Positions 21,127-31,013 of a stretch of DNA of 64,000 bases are shown here, in pieces. The notes beneath the pieces are model-generated. The model was not told the DNA's origin, ran no database searches, and was given only the letters and a program-made list of their open reading frames with translations. Source of the DNA: Flectonema sp. DT1601 (Eukaryota; Euglenozoa; Diplonemea; Diplonemida; Diplonemidae); the NCBI GenBank assembly GCA_964019425.1, contig OZ025818.1:310001-374000 (forward strand). Reading direction: 5' to 3'. The position numbers and the translations under genes are program-made. How positions within the stretch are numbered: position 1 is the stretch's first letter; each line of letters starts with the position of its first letter.

Positions 21127-22788
21127 ATTCTGGTTTTTACAGCCAGGCCTAATGTTAAAAATAAAATTTTGACAATGTAAAAAAACAGTAACAACTTTAG
21201 GTATTAATATCAAGTACTTGACTGAAGAAAATTTGTACAACTAGGCCTAATGTTGGGGGAAGACAATACGGATTCAACCATTTCTTCAAAATCACATCAA
21301 AAACCCATCTTTATGTAGTCTATGTTGATATATTTAGAAATAAATATAAACCCTTCTTAGGAATAGTTAAATAACATAACACAAGAATCTAGTGGGTAGG
21401 GGGGATGGAATACTTTTGATAAAAGGTTACAGGCTTCTTTAAATATGAAGGGAGAATATAAAAAAAAACAAAAAAATATATTTTTTAAATAATCTATATT
21501 GAAGACTCAGAGAAGAAGTTTTTAAAAAAAAAACAAAGAAAACAAAAAAAAAAAAAAAAAAAAAAAAAAACCATTCAGACAACTGCTTCATACTTTGTTG
21601 ACCGCAGACAGTAATACCGAAATTAATAACATTTTGATCATGATTGATGGCTTTTAATCTGAATAGTTTTTTTTTTTTTGTTTCTTTGATTTTCGTCGGT
21701 GCAAAAAAAAAAACGAAAAAAAATATCACAAGGCCTCGCGGAGTTCTTGTAACCACCGAGACAAGATTTGTTGGAAAAAAAATGTTTTTTTTTCTTTCTT
21801 TTGTAAAATTGTTTCTTGAAGCGAGAGAGGAAGATTATGATCCCCTTCACGTATTCGCAGTGAGTTAGTTCAGCGAGTCCAAACAAGCAACTGAGTACCA
21901 GTCAAATCAATGCATAAAGAGAGCCAGGTAGCTCTTCAGTGATCTCCTATACTTCAGTACTAAATCGAACCTAACCCCGACAGGATTATTTTGTTTAGTC
22001 TTCGCTACGGTGGATATCACATCTATAAAAGAAGGGGAAAAAAAAGCCGCCCTTTTTTTTTTGTTTTTAATAATAATATAATAATAAAAGGATTGGCAAT
22101 GGATAATAAAAAAGAAAAAAAAAAACAAAGCTCGGAACCCGGAGGTCTATCCAAAAACAGTTCTTTTTTTTTCTCTGCTGAAGTAGAGAACATCAAATGA
22201 CTCTGTGTGTGAAATTTCAGTTTTCAGAGGTTCGAGTATCGATACGCAAATCAGTACCTAAACAAGGCACTTGCTTGCTGAGTCAGCAAATAACAGCGAA
22301 AGAAAGAATTGGTCCACCCTTCATACCTCATATGAAAATATTGAGCCACAAGCGAGAAAAAAAAAAATTGAAAGTTTTTTTTGAGAAGAATTGAAGGGAC
22401 TAGTATATCACCGCAAGAAGTTCAAAAATGGGAGGAGGAACAAAAAAAAAAAAAAAAAAAAAATAGGCTACAAAAAAAAAGAGATGAGGGAGTTCGAAAA
22501 GGGGAAGAGGGATTCTAATAAAATGACAATTATTTATGGGAGGACGGGATCACGGAAATTTTCTTTTTTTTTTTTAATATATATTTTTCTACCCCCAGAT
22601 TGCTATGAACAAACTGGGTACACAATCTAAGGCTTCGCGTTTGTAAGGTGCATCCTGTGTGAGCATGCCACAGACGAGGATGACGGATGACAAGATCACA
22701 ACGTATTACACTCTAAGAAAACTCATATTTGAGAGACATCATTCAAAAACAAGAATTTTTCTCTTTTTTTTTTTTAAAAACACCACAC
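21127..22788. other. 1.66-kb gene-free stretch
   Basis: Many A/T runs and one copy of the structured dispersed element (21571-21702). The 12-base word AGGCCTAATGTT occurs twice, near 21146 and 21243, about 97 bp apart. No credible gene. The patch at 21840-22000 is more complex, but no frame in it persuades me. Confidence 0.55.
21571..21702 (+). repeat. Structured dispersed element, copy A
   Basis: About 132 bp. Left part A-run then CCATTCAGA; middle GACCGCAGACAGTAATA; right part TAATCTGAATAGTTT, ending in TCGTCGGTGC and an A-run. ATTCAGA and TCTGAAT form an inverted repeat that could pair in RNA. In this copy the terminal hairpin is degraded on its left arm. Intergenic. Confidence 0.65.
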
Positions 22789-24721
22789 TCAAAATACCTG
22801 TGATGGAGCAAACTGAGAGAGTTGCTTCGAAGGGTAACCTCCAGAAGCCTGCTGAGGGATGATGTTCATATTAACACTCCCAAGTGGTTGACGATGATTA
22901 TGTTTTTCAATTGGAAGATGTGGTTCAGGAGATCTCTGGATAGGATATGTTTGATAAACAGATTGACTATTTACAGGTACATGTCTAGATATAGAGTCAT
23001 GCCTATCTTCAGTAGTATTGTAACCAATTTGTCCTATGTCAAAGCTATCCGTAAGCGGTAGTTGACGACCCACACTGTGATTCTCACGCAATGCTTTTCT
23101 CTCTCGCTGTGTTTTTTTTTTTTTTTTTTTTTTTTTTTTCGCCGAAGCGAAGATGCCGGGAAGAAACCACATGCTAGTACATTTCTTTTACTTTTCTTTG
23201 TCTGCTGGAATTCTATCTGAGAAAACCGGTAGTCTTTAAAATTGTAAGTTTTTTTTGAAGAGAATTTTTTTTCATTTCAGAAATAACAATAACAAACCTC
23301 TATCTCAGAAACTAATTGCTCAAGTTGTTTGTCCTTTTCTTTAATCTGATCAAATGTAGGGTACGGTGGAAGAGGGTTATCAGAACGAGAATGTTGAAAA
23401 CTTCCCTGCCGCTGCTCCGAAATCTGACGCTGAGAAGGAATCATCGGTTGAGGAAATTGTTGTAGCTGTAGTGATGGTGGTGGTGGTGGCAGTGGAGCAG
23501 CTCTTTGAATCTGTAAGACTGGTTGTGGTTGTAAGACTGGTTGTGGCTGCTGTGGAGGCAATGGAGGAGGTACAGAAGGAGATCTATGAACCACTGGAAC
23601 TGATCCTCGCTGCGGGCTTACCAATCGTGGCTGACTCCGCATTACATCCGGCTGAGGAGTATGAGTTGGTCTTGTTATAAATATTTTTGTAATATCACAA
23701 TTCTTATCAATAATCTTTCCGTATACAGATCTAGTTTTACTCGCCATAAATCCATCAGAACTGAAAGCCGTATATAAAGCCATCGCTACGTTCTGCTGTC
23801 GCTGTACATCTCTTGCTCTGATAACATAGTCTACCTTCATACACCATTCAGCATCAACAAGTTGGGGTGCTTGAGCCTGGTCTCCTGTTTCTATTTATAT
23901 TAATTTAAAAAACTGTTCAGATAAAAACCTTATTGTGTTGATCGCAGACAGTGTTACTGGCGCACAGGGAAAATAGACAAACATTTTCTGAATATTATGA
24001 AATAATCTGAATAGTTTCGTTCTCCGACTTCGTCGGTGCCACAAAGATAAAATGACAAACCTGCTACACGACGGCGTTGCTCGTTATAGTGTAAAACGAC
24101 GGTCTTTATTTGACCAGGGTAGATTTTAATAATAATATCGTCAGCTCGAACAGCGTTTCCAATCTCTGAGACGACATCATTTTTTATGGCTTCGTGAAAG
24201 GTTTCAAGTGCTTTGATGTTTTCTTTAATGTATTCATACTTCGCATAATTTACACCATTAATAATAAACACTCCCGTGACAAGAGGATCGTAAAGGTCGA
24301 ACTCCGAGGATCGAACTTGTTGAATCCAATCTTGACAACCGTTTGGGACTTGAAATCTATCTTCAGGCCCTCTATCCATTGAGTCGTACTGTGGTACTCG
24401 CCTCGGTTTTCGGACTACGTTCGTTCCTTGAGGTGCTAATTTAGAAGTTCCCAGAAGAGGTTTTCCTGTCTTGGCAGATCCTTGAACTGGTCTCACAGTT
24501 TGGTTTCCTTGAACTGGTCTCACACTTGGGTTTCCATGAACAGGCCTGACACTCGGGTTGACTGGCCTCACACTTGAACTTGGAGAACTGAATGCTGGTG
24601 ACACCGATTGATATCTCCCTGGTCTTGACACAGCAGGTGCTCCAGATGGTCTTCTCAGAGGTACTGGTGACTCATACGCATATCTCCCACTACTCGGAAA
24701 GTCAGCTGAGTATTCCGCCAT
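22789..24721 (-). CDS. Proline-rich three-exon protein, function unknown
   Basis: Exons 24721-24061, 23890-23298 and 23106-22789, all joints in frame. Exon 1 gives a low-complexity N terminus with four repeats of the type NPSVRPVHG, then a folded region from about residue 130 (WIQQVRSSEFDLYDP, then YIKENIKALETFHEAIKNDV and IIIKIYPGQIKTVVLHY). Exon 2 adds AEWCMKVDYVIRARDV and a long Pro/Gln-rich stretch. The exon 2-3 joint creates a continuous helix (QLVSEIE then RERKALREN). The strand-helix-strand layout of exon 1 resembles the SEA-like or repeat folds of some flagellar and cytoskeletal proteins, but this is only a shape resemblance. The stop used (TGA at 22789) follows a GTATTT that could also be a 5' splice site, so the C terminus is uncertain. 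Confidence 0.7.
23107..23297 (-). other. Intron 2 of the proline-rich gene
   Basis: 191 bp, GTTTGT to ACACAG, phase 0. Just before its 3' end stands a hairpin TTCGC-TTCG-GCGAA, followed by about 27 A and then CACAG. Removal joins two coiled-coil segments in register. Confidence 0.8.
23891..24060 (-). other. Intron 1 of the proline-rich gene, filled by the dispersed element
   Basis: 170 bp, GTTTGT to AAATAG, phase 1, joining VA to ETGDQAQ. A second AG six bases further on (AAACAG) would also keep the frame. Copy B of the structured element covers 23913-24040, three quarters of the intron, with only about 20 bases left at each side. Confidence 0.8.
23913..24040 (+). repeat. Structured dispersed element, copy B (intronic)
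   Basis: A-run then CTGTTCAGATAAAAA, GATCGCAGACAGTGTTA, then AATCTGAATAGTTTC and the intact hairpin CCGACTTCGTCGG followed by TGCC. Same order of blocks as copies A, C and D. Confidence 0.7.
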
Positions 24722-24995
24722 GTTGATTTCGTCAGCGGTACTTTTTAAAAAAGAAATTTAAATAGACAGTGAAATATAATTCATTTCAAACACCTGGCTC
24801 ATTAAGCTAGTCTCGATGGGAAAACAAGCCAGTCAGTTGGAATATGAGTGTACAACAAGCCAGTCAATTGGTTAGATGGAAACGAGTGGGTCGTACGTAC
24901 AATTATCGCAGAAAAAAAAAAAAGAAAAAACTAAACTGAAAATAATAAATAAAACAACAGCGTGTGAGTGAAAATAAAATAAAAGATAAATATGT

Positions 24996-25637
24996 TTAAC
25001 GTACGGCACGACCTAACTCAACTGCATACTTTTTTGCTTGTTTTTGAAGTAGCTTTGGGACGTGACGTAATGCGATGGAGTCGTGTTGAACTGCTGCTTT
25101 CCAGACATCAGGATCAGAGAGGAGTGTTTCAGGTACGAATCGAAGAGCATCACCGCAGCGAGTCATAACGCTTACTATAAATGATTTATCATTCAAAACT
25201 GATGGACCAGCATACTGCAATGCAGCACCAAACCTGTCAACAGCAACAGATACCACAGTTTCATCATCACGTATTTCAGGAGATGCATACTGCAGGCAAC
25301 ACCAATCAATTTCAATTGCGCTCATCACTAATTCTTTATCTTTCCTAACCCAAAATGGTAGGTCTTTTAGGGACTTAAACGTTTTAAGTGATTTTAATGC
25401 CTCTTCCAAAGTAACACCCCTGGGTACGACTTGGATGTCATCACCAGCTACTATGCCAGTCTGTTGTAAAATACTTCCAGTCTCGGGAAGGTCTTCTCCT
25501 GAATGCATTAATTGAACCAGTCGCGGGTTCAAATCCGTCTCATTAACAAGTCTATCCTTCACAGTAGTAACCGTGTCAGTGATGGTGAGGGTCATGGGAA
25601 TTTTATCACCGGTAACAAGCTCTGCAAATATTTCCAT
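24996..25637 (-). CDS. Ubiquitin-like plus DUF4116 repeat protein
   Basis: 213 residues. Residues 1-72 have the ubiquitin-like pattern: MEIFAELVTGDKI, then TVTTVKDRLV, LVQLMHSGEDLPETGSILQ and GDDIQVVPRG. Residues 95-205 hold repeats of about 45 residues of the DUF4116 type: ELVMSAIEIDWCCLQYAS, TVVSVAVDRFGAALQYAG, FIVSVMTRCGDALRFVP and VWKAAVQHDSIALRHVP. DUF4116 repeats are common in protists, including kinetoplastids, and in giant viruses; their function is not known. There is no C-terminal di-Gly after the ubiquitin fold, so it is a built-in domain and not a processed modifier. Confidence 0.8.
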   Translation of the reverse strand: MEIFAELVTGDKIPMTLTITDTVTTVKDRLVNETDLNPRLVQLMHSGEDLPETGSILQQTGIVAGDDIQVVPRGVTLEEALKSLKTFKSLKDLPFWVRKDKELVMSAIEIDWCCLQYASPEIRDDETVVSVAVDRFGAALQYAGPSVLNDKSFIVSVMTRCGDALRFVPETLLSDPDVWKAAVQHDSIALRHVPKLLQKQAKKYAVELGRAVR

Positions 25638-25704
25638 TTTTTTTTTTTTTTTTTTTTTTAAAACTGCTTGGTTTCAAAAGTTAATTCAAAAGAAAGAGAA
25701 ACAA

Positions 25705-25740
<36 letters not shown>

Positions 25741-25903
25741 AACAACACATCAATACTTAAGGGGAAAAAAAAAAAAAAGGCAACTGCATTTTCTGTAGTT
25801 GCAAAAGTCGTGAGGCTGTTTGACTGAACAAAACTTCTGAATAATGAAACTTTTAAAAAAAAAAAAAAAAAAATTATAAAAAAAAGTTGTGTAAATAAAT
25901 AAG

Positions 25904-27178
25904 TCAGGTATTCATTTTTGAAGTGCTGTTAACCAACTTTACGAAATTCATGATACCAGGAGTGATTCTTGATTGATTTTCAGAAAATAACAATCCCTGA
26001 AGAGTTATTGGATTATATCCGTGCTGTTTTAATCTTCTGTTTATGGTTGATAATAACACCATTGTGTTCGATTTGTACTCAGTTATAAGAGATTTTCGTT
26101 TGCTTTCTTCCCCCCGAAGAACAGCTAAACGCTGAGAACGTTCTCGTCGCATTCGTTCCTTTTCTGTAAGCCGACACAGATGTGATGATGAACCTTCCGA
26201 TATAATTATCTGAGCCCGATCTTGATTCTCATCCAACATGATACCATATCGTCGTTCATTTTCACAAACAGAAATATAAGAAACCACTAACACTTTGAAA
26301 TATTTATACTCTTGGTTGTCTAGTTTGATTCTCTGACTGGATTCTTTCTTAATCCACTCTCTGCTAACTTCAAAGACCGCAAAACGATGACTTTCCAAAC
26401 CATAAATAAGAGATGTCTGATGCAAATAATCGTTTGAGAATTCAGTTATTCGTTGATACCAGTCGGATGATATTTGCCATCGGAGTACTGATTCCCATTC
26501 GTGTATCTCGTGGATGGCATTATTAATTTTTGAATTTATTTTTTTTGAAACACCCAAAGCCTTTCTCAACAACACCTTAGCATGAGTCTCATGCTGATGT
26601 TGTTGATTTCGTGACAACAGCTGATTCAGCTTGTCTAATTCAAAAGGTTTTATTTTTGTTAAAACTTTTGATAAAATCACTGTACACAAAACTTTGGATC
26701 TCCTCGCACCGTTTATTAAAAAATTAATCGAATGAGGAAGGATGCTTCCTCCAAAATCAACAACCTGGATTCTGCTCAGTGAGATAACACTTTCAATAAG
26801 AACACCATCGTGTAAGGATATATTGTAGCCTTGTAGAGTTAGTCTTGTTAGGTTTTGAGAAACGATTTCTTTCATTTTGTATAACACATGATTGTTAGGA
26901 AGGCTTCCCTGTGATAATAAAGTCGTGTGTAGTGTCGCCAGTATTACTTCGTGATGGATTCTGCTCACCCATTTCGACTTGCTTTCATTGTCGTTTTTCT
27001 TTTTTTTATGAAATCGTTTTTTTGTAGTCTGCGACGATCCCCATTTTCCCTTCACAGTTGACGCCATGCTTATTGTGTCCTCACCTCCCATTGGATTTTG
27101 CGATAAATATTTTTTTGACACAGGCTTTGGCGACAGTCTCCCGCATGGGGGAATATCCCACACTCGAATACCAGACAT
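25904..27178 (-). CDS. Protein with degenerate LRR-like region, function unknown
   Basis: 424 residues, ATG at 27178. After a basic N terminus, residues of about 110-195 show LRR-like spacing (LTRLTLQGYNISLHDG, SRIQVVDFGGSILPHSI, LDKLNQLLSRNQ). A basic helical stretch (EKERMRRERSQRLAVLRGEE) lies near residue 340. Short leucine-rich repeats of this look are frequent in protist proteins, but the match is weak. No catalytic residues are evident. Confidence 0.65.
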   Translation of the reverse strand: MSGIRVWDIPPCGRLSPKPVSKKYLSQNPMGGEDTISMASTVKGKWGSSQTTKKRFHKKKKNDNESKSKWVSRIHHEVILATLHTTLLSQGSLPNNHVLYKMKEIVSQNLTRLTLQGYNISLHDGVLIESVISLSRIQVVDFGGSILPHSINFLINGARRSKVLCTVILSKVLTKIKPFELDKLNQLLSRNQQHQHETHAKVLLRKALGVSKKINSKINNAIHEIHEWESVLRWQISSDWYQRITEFSNDYLHQTSLIYGLESHRFAVFEVSREWIKKESSQRIKLDNQEYKYFKVLVVSYISVCENERRYGIMLDENQDRAQIIISEGSSSHLCRLTEKERMRRERSQRLAVLRGEESKRKSLITEYKSNTMVLLSTINRRLKQHGYNPITLQGLLFSENQSRITPGIMNFVKLVNSTSKMNT

Positions 27179-27416
27179 TCTCTCCTTAACTCAAGTCATT
27201 GTTTAGTGTTGCTGCAGAAATCTTGTGGTGTTATACGACGTGCTTACAACTACACAAAACTTAGATAAGTAATAGGAACAAAATTACAGGGTAGCGAACT
27301 TATTTAATATCTTCGTATCAGAAGAGTAGGTTAGTAAATGAAATCTACAGAATAGAATTGATATTCGGGTGGTTTTCCACTCAAATATCAAAGTATTTGT
27401 GACACTGTCTCTGAGT

Positions 27417-28805
27417 TTAAGGAACTGGGTAATGAGTCATTGTCTCCGTTGATATTTTCATCCGCTCCCAACCTGCTTCACCACCAAATGCTTTTGGAAT
27501 TGATTTCTTTGGAATTAATTGTTTTACAAAGTTATCTCCTACTTTAATTTTTTGTCGAACACCCTCCTCAAGCAACTGTTCCACAACTCCGTAGATAACA
27601 GTAAATATGTAAGGTGGTTTGTAGATTATACATCGACGCATATTCTCGGGATAGACTGCTTGAGTTGCTTTTATCTGACTGCGGAGGACAGAACCGACGT
27701 TTCCTAGGAGGATTGAAGTGGATATAGACGACATGTTAAGTACAAGGGTGTAGCGGTCAACTCCAAGAAACTTTGCAGCTTCACGACACTTCTCAGCGAT
27801 GTACGTGTTTAGTAGTACAGCTCCACTGATTCCTTGTTCAGACAGTAAGAGGTTTAGTTTTTTTTCATCGCAGTCTTGCCACAGAATCGGATAACCATCG
27901 ATATCGACACCGTAGAGTGAACAGTCTGCATATCGTTCCATCGAATGTTTAAATTTTTTTGATAAAATTTCTCCGATGTTATTTATGTTTTCACGGACTC
28001 TCCATTTTGAGATGTGTCGCATCATATTCATAGCAGCTGTTGTATTCCAACGCTTTGCAATTAATGCTCTAAGAACTGAGTCTTCATCGCTTAGCTTCCA
28101 GGGATCGTTTATAGGAAGGACACCTTTCCTTTCCAACAGTTCCATTAATTTATTTTTAACAACATGTTGAGATTCAGATATCTTATGAATTCCACTTTTT
28201 ATTATTTTCGAATGACTCAATATAATTCGTTTTGAATGAGGTTTTTGTTTTCGATGTGGTGAAGTTGCAGTGAGCGACTCAAACGGAACTGGAGCTGATT
28301 CAAGAATCATATTACAGCTGTCTCCAAGAAATGGTGATTCATTCGGTGATATCGTCGGTGATAAAATAATAGTAACATCATCTGGATTACTACTATCAAA
28401 ATGAGATGATTTAGAAGAGCAAGGTGACGTTGGTTGATGCCGTGGATCAATTTTTATCGTTAGAGCAATTTCATTCATTGCCTTCAGAACATTAACGATA
28501 TTTTCAATAACGTGATTTTCGTCAACGTCTTGATTTGCAATAGCGCTGTCTAAGACTGCGTTTTCTAGTTGTTTTAACATGTGATTTATCAACCAACTAG
28601 TCAACATAGCGCAAACACCACTAATGGACACCACTCCAACTGCTCCACCACCGTGGAGTGTTATTATGCTAACTGAAATGCTGCATCCGAACAGCCACAA
28701 ACCTGTCAGGGTTCTCAGACTAAATCCTTTTTTATAAAATATAACGCACAATATCACAAATAATATTGGAAGGGTGATCGAAAACCCCAATATCGAAGGT
28801 TCCAT
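27417..28805 (-). CDS. Membrane-anchored CRAL-TRIO (Sec14-like) lipid-transfer protein
   Basis: 462 residues from the ATG at 28805, which follows a textbook acceptor (TTTTTACAACAG) by 8 bases; the frame stays open further upstream but that part would be intronic or leader. Residues 5-80 contain two to three hydrophobic helices (ITLPILFVILCVIFY; LWLFGCSISVSIITL). The C-terminal half is a Sec14 domain: the CRAL-TRIO N part (DEDSVLRALIAKRWNTTAA, MMRHISKWRV) and lipid-binding part (YGVDIDGYPILWQDC, YTLVLNMSSIS, YPENMRRCIIYKPPYIF, PKKSIPKAFGGEAGW). Sec14 proteins exchange phosphatidylinositol and other lipids between membranes. The membrane anchor suggests a role at one membrane or a contact site. 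Confidence 0.82.
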   Translation of the reverse strand: MEPSILGFSITLPILFVILCVIFYKKGFSLRTLTGLWLFGCSISVSIITLHGGGAVGVVSISGVCAMLTSWLINHMLKQLENAVLDSAIANQDVDENHVIENIVNVLKAMNEIALTIKIDPRHQPTSPCSSKSSHFDSSNPDDVTIILSPTISPNESPFLGDSCNMILESAPVPFESLTATSPHRKQKPHSKRIILSHSKIIKSGIHKISESQHVVKNKLMELLERKGVLPINDPWKLSDEDSVLRALIAKRWNTTAAMNMMRHISKWRVRENINNIGEILSKKFKHSMERYADCSLYGVDIDGYPILWQDCDEKKLNLLLSEQGISGAVLLNTYIAEKCREAAKFLGVDRYTLVLNMSSISTSILLGNVGSVLRSQIKATQAVYPENMRRCIIYKPPYIFTVIYGVVEQLLEEGVRQKIKVGDNFVKQLIPKKSIPKAFGGEAGWERMKISTETMTHYPVP

Positions 28806-28813
28806 TATAAAAC

Positions 28814-28825
28814 CTGTTGTAAAAA
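28814..28825 (-). promoter_or_regulatory. Candidate trans-splice acceptor of the CRAL-TRIO gene
   Basis: Minus strand TTTTTACAACAG, then an 8-base leader and ATG. It decides the start between two in-frame ATGs. Confidence 0.5.
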
Positions 28826-28977
28826 CTGTTTTTTTTCTAACTAATATCGTATCGTTTGAGTAATATTTCTTTTTTCTCACTAATAAAATAATTGCAAATC
28901 ACAGAAGTGCGCAACTAGACTAAAGAAATATTTATATCGGGCGTGAAACACAACAACCATATTTCAGGTATGCACTC

Positions 28978-29586
28978 TTACAACTGGTCGCTTTGATGAA
29001 GGTAGATTCTTAGTGGAAAAGTTGGTCGAATTTCCTTACTCGGTAATGGTTTTTTTTTCTTCGGTGGAGAGTACCGTTGCATCTTTTCAGCAAGAGACCA
29101 ATATTTTGGGTGTTGAGAAAGAACAGCTAGACGACCGTGTAAAAGTGGAGGTGGTGTAGTCAGTCTCTTTTGAACCCTCCGCCTGCTTGGGAGAGAGCGA
29201 TAAAGAGAAACAACAGGCTGTGGACTTCTAATAAAGTTTACAACAACAGGTATCAACATAGCAGCGACAAGCAGATTAACAACACCATCAGAAAGTGGTG
29301 CTATTTGACTCACATATTCTGAGTAGTGACTTCCTACTAAGGGAGGAAGATTTATGTCAGGTCGTGCACCTCCAACTCCTTCTAAGATCGCTCTTTGATA
29401 AACATCAGGTATCACACCTTGTTTCATAAGTGATAATAAGCTTGATCCTATCCTTTCAGACTCATCTTTCATCATTAATCTCTTAAGGACAGTACTCTCA
29501 GTTAGGATATTTCTTGTAATCAAGCTACGAGGTGCTGCCTCTCTTGTCTTTTTATCCCGTAGGGAGCTGCATGGTACTGCGGTCAT
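28978..29586 (-). CDS. Small basic protein with one membrane segment, unknown
   Basis: 202 residues. Polar N terminus, one hydrophobic helix at about residues 103-117 (DGVVNLLVAAMLIPVVVNF), then a basic tail (SLPSRRRVQKRLTTPPP; SPPKKKKPLPSK). It lies 173 bp upstream of the CRAL-TRIO start. No family recognised. A mitochondrial or ER membrane protein with a basic tail facing one side would fit. Confidence 0.65.
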   Translation of the reverse strand: MTAVPCSSLRDKKTREAAPRSLITRNILTESTVLKRLMMKDESERIGSSLLSLMKQGVIPDVYQRAILEGVGGARPDINLPPLVGSHYSEYVSQIAPLSDGVVNLLVAAMLIPVVVNFIRSPQPVVSLYRSLPSRRRVQKRLTTPPPLLHGRLAVLSQHPKYWSLAEKMQRYSPPKKKKPLPSKEIRPTFPLRIYLHQSDQL

Positions 29587-31013
29587 TGTTTGATTACATC
29601 AAGTCTTATTGTTGCTGTTTTTAGATGTGAAAAAAAACAGGTAATTAATCAGTTGAATGCTATCATCAAAGAAGCAAAACAAAAAATCAACACAAAAGCT
29701 AAATACAGTTGTGTGTAGCGATTTCGATAAACGTGGATTTGGAATTAGAAAAAGATAAAAAAAGAAAGCGTACCAGCAACACACTATACAGATGATTCCA
29801 TATGAGCATTGCTGAGCCTGCATTTCATCATTTTTTTTTTTTTTTTCAAGCGGCGTCATTGGTCCATCAGGTTCCAGTGTCGCTCCGTAAGAGAAGAAAT
29901 TTAAAAAAAAATTCTTTTTCATAAAAAAAAGGGAATGGTGTTTTTTTTTGGGGAAGTTTTTTTTTTTTTTTTTTTAAACTATGCTGTCTTCTTTTTGTAC
30001 TATTTTTTTTTTTTTTTTTCAAAAGTTTGTTGTTTTTAACCTTTGAGAGAATTGTGGTAAAAACTCTTTTAACTTTTTTTTCATTATTATAATTTATTGT
30101 TTTTTTTTTTTTTTTTTTTTTTTTCTTAATTCAATTTCTTTCGCTAAAAAAGGAAAGCTAAAGAACAGCATGAAACGTCATACTGTTTAAAATGCAACAA
30201 GATACCCACGAAAATGGGCATAAGGGTAACAGTCACGTATCCCTTGGACAAGCCAACCAACAACGGAAGACCTTTTTAAGTCAACAATCGACAAGCGATC
30301 TGCGCAAGGCGACTTGCACCAGACAGATGAGTAGGGAGGCTACTTATTCCAACGAAAAAAAAGAAAACGTTGGTGAGCAGACCTCCGAGAACCGAGCGGG
30401 ACGATGTGTCCAGCTACTGTCGCACAACTAAAAAAGTTTTACCAGCGTTAAAAACTGAAAACATTGAGTTACTTTGAAAAGTGTTTCTTCTTTTTTTTTT
30501 CCTCCCTCTGTTAATGTTGTTTGAAAATAAATATGTGACCAAAGCAAGCAAAAATATTATTAGTTTATGCTTACTTGCGATGCACATGGACTCGCATAGT
30601 TGTTTTGTAACATTTGAAATAACAAGAAGGAAATTGGGGAAAAAAAAAAAAAACAGGTGAACATAAGGAGAGGAAGAAAAAAGTGAGTTGGGGTGGACGA
30701 ATTGAAATGGAGCTTCAAAAGAGTCGTAAGGCATGTGGCCGCTACGGCGCTCCAAAAGACGATTTCTCATAAATGTAGCTGAGAGACAAGTAAATGTCGT
30801 GTAGCAGTGTGAATTTTCGTGTTGGTTGCTTGTTTCTTTGAAAATCAAAGGTAAGAATCGCAATTGTTGCATGCGCTTCGCATAATAAAAAATAATTGTT
30901 GACGTGGAGTGTGCGTTTTTTTTTTTTTAGTAAATTCAGGATTAGATAAACGAGTAATCCTTAACAAGGTCAAGGAACAATTCTACTGAAAGTATTCAAT
31001 TTCAATAAATGGT
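29587..31013. other. 1.4-kb gene-free stretch
   Basis: T runs at 29830-29846, 29959-29975, 30002-30020 and 30100-30124. A run-free patch at 30130-30430 has a 79-codon plus-strand frame, but nothing supports it as a gene. Confidence 0.55.

Noticed and set aside
25510-25545. GGGTTCAAATCC, like a tRNA T arm
   Set aside because: Lies inside the ubiquitin-like/DUF4116 coding region, and the flanking bases do not pair as a T stem.
30192-30431. 79-codon plus-strand frame free of homopolymers
   Set aside because: No recognisable domain, opposite to all other genes, and a frame this long is expected by chance in 64 kb.
30414-30872. 152-codon minus-strand frame
   Set aside because: Runs through a poly-A tract translated as Phe and has no domain; probably chance.
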